This document shows, in pieces, positions 5,249-5,278 of a stretch of 5,278 nt of DNA. The DNA lies in the NCBI GenBank assembly GCA_021778975.1, contig JAJYBO010000217.1, forward strand, positions 1 to 5,278. The letters run 5' to 3'. The stretch is from Deltaproteobacteria bacterium. GTDB lineage: Bacteria; Desulfobacterota; Desulfobacteria; Desulfobacterales; Desulfatirhabdiaceae. A model generated the notes under the pieces. It was not told the DNA's origin. It was given only the letters and a program-made list of their open reading frames with translations, and did no database searches. Each line of letters begins with the position of its first letter. Positions within the stretch are counted from its first letter, which is position 1. The position numbers and the translations under genes were made by a program.

Positions 5249-5278
5249 TGGTGGTCCCAACGGGAATCGAACCCGTGT
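5249..5278 (-). tRNA. 3' end of a tRNA gene, possibly tRNA-Glu (partial)
   Basis: Read on the minus strand, the last 30 bases give two bases of the variable region and a T-stem ACGGG / CCCGT around loop TTCGATT. Then come a 7-base acceptor strand TGGGACC, discriminator A and an encoded CCA (plus 5249-5251). The anticodon lies beyond the window. The T-arm and acceptor resemble bacterial tRNA-Glu genes, but this identity is a guess. The 3' end faces the integrase remnant. Confidence 0.88.

Overview
The window looks like chromosomal DNA of a Gram-negative bacterium. Protein style (ElbB, BrnTA, two GT4 glycosyltransferases) and the presence of GTAGGGGCGAT-type hairpin repeats suggest a sulfate-reducing Desulfobacterota lineage. 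That assignment is an impression from family resemblance, not a measured result. The left three quarters are moderately GC-rich; the right quarter (about 4180-5248) is visibly richer in A+T.

Left block (1-2341): the last codons of an unidentified gene run with an ATGA overlap into a GT-B/GT4 glycosyltransferase (47-1072). After a 120-base gap holding a hairpin repeat comes a second GT4 glycosyltransferase (1193-2341). This is probably the end of a polysaccharide or cell-surface glycan cluster. The second gene ends inside a nested inverted repeat that probably also acts as a terminator.

Middle block (2342-4177): elbB (2477-3136, minus strand), a DJ-1/PfpI-like class I amidotransferase-fold protein, is convergent with the glycosyltransferases. 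It is divergent from an unrecognised 298-residue protein (3249-4145) that appears to consist of several winged-helix-like segments. A good sigma-70-type promoter for elbB lies between the two. A second copy of the hairpin repeat, inverted relative to the first, starts four bases after the 298-residue gene.

Right block (4178-5278): a complete type II toxin-antitoxin operon, brnT-brnA, is on the minus strand, with a recognisable promoter and two palindromic operator-like sites. It is followed by a decayed C-terminal remnant of a tyrosine recombinase and, 20 bases beyond that, by the 3' end of a tRNA gene on the minus strand. Toxin-antitoxin, integrase remnant and tRNA 3' end together look like the eroded edge of an integrated element.

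I see no clearly new multi-gene system. The most rewarding items are the paired hairpin repeats, the brnTA control region, the tRNA-flanked integrase scar, the repeat-derived tail and G8 tract of the second glycosyltransferase, and the uncharacterised winged-helix protein.
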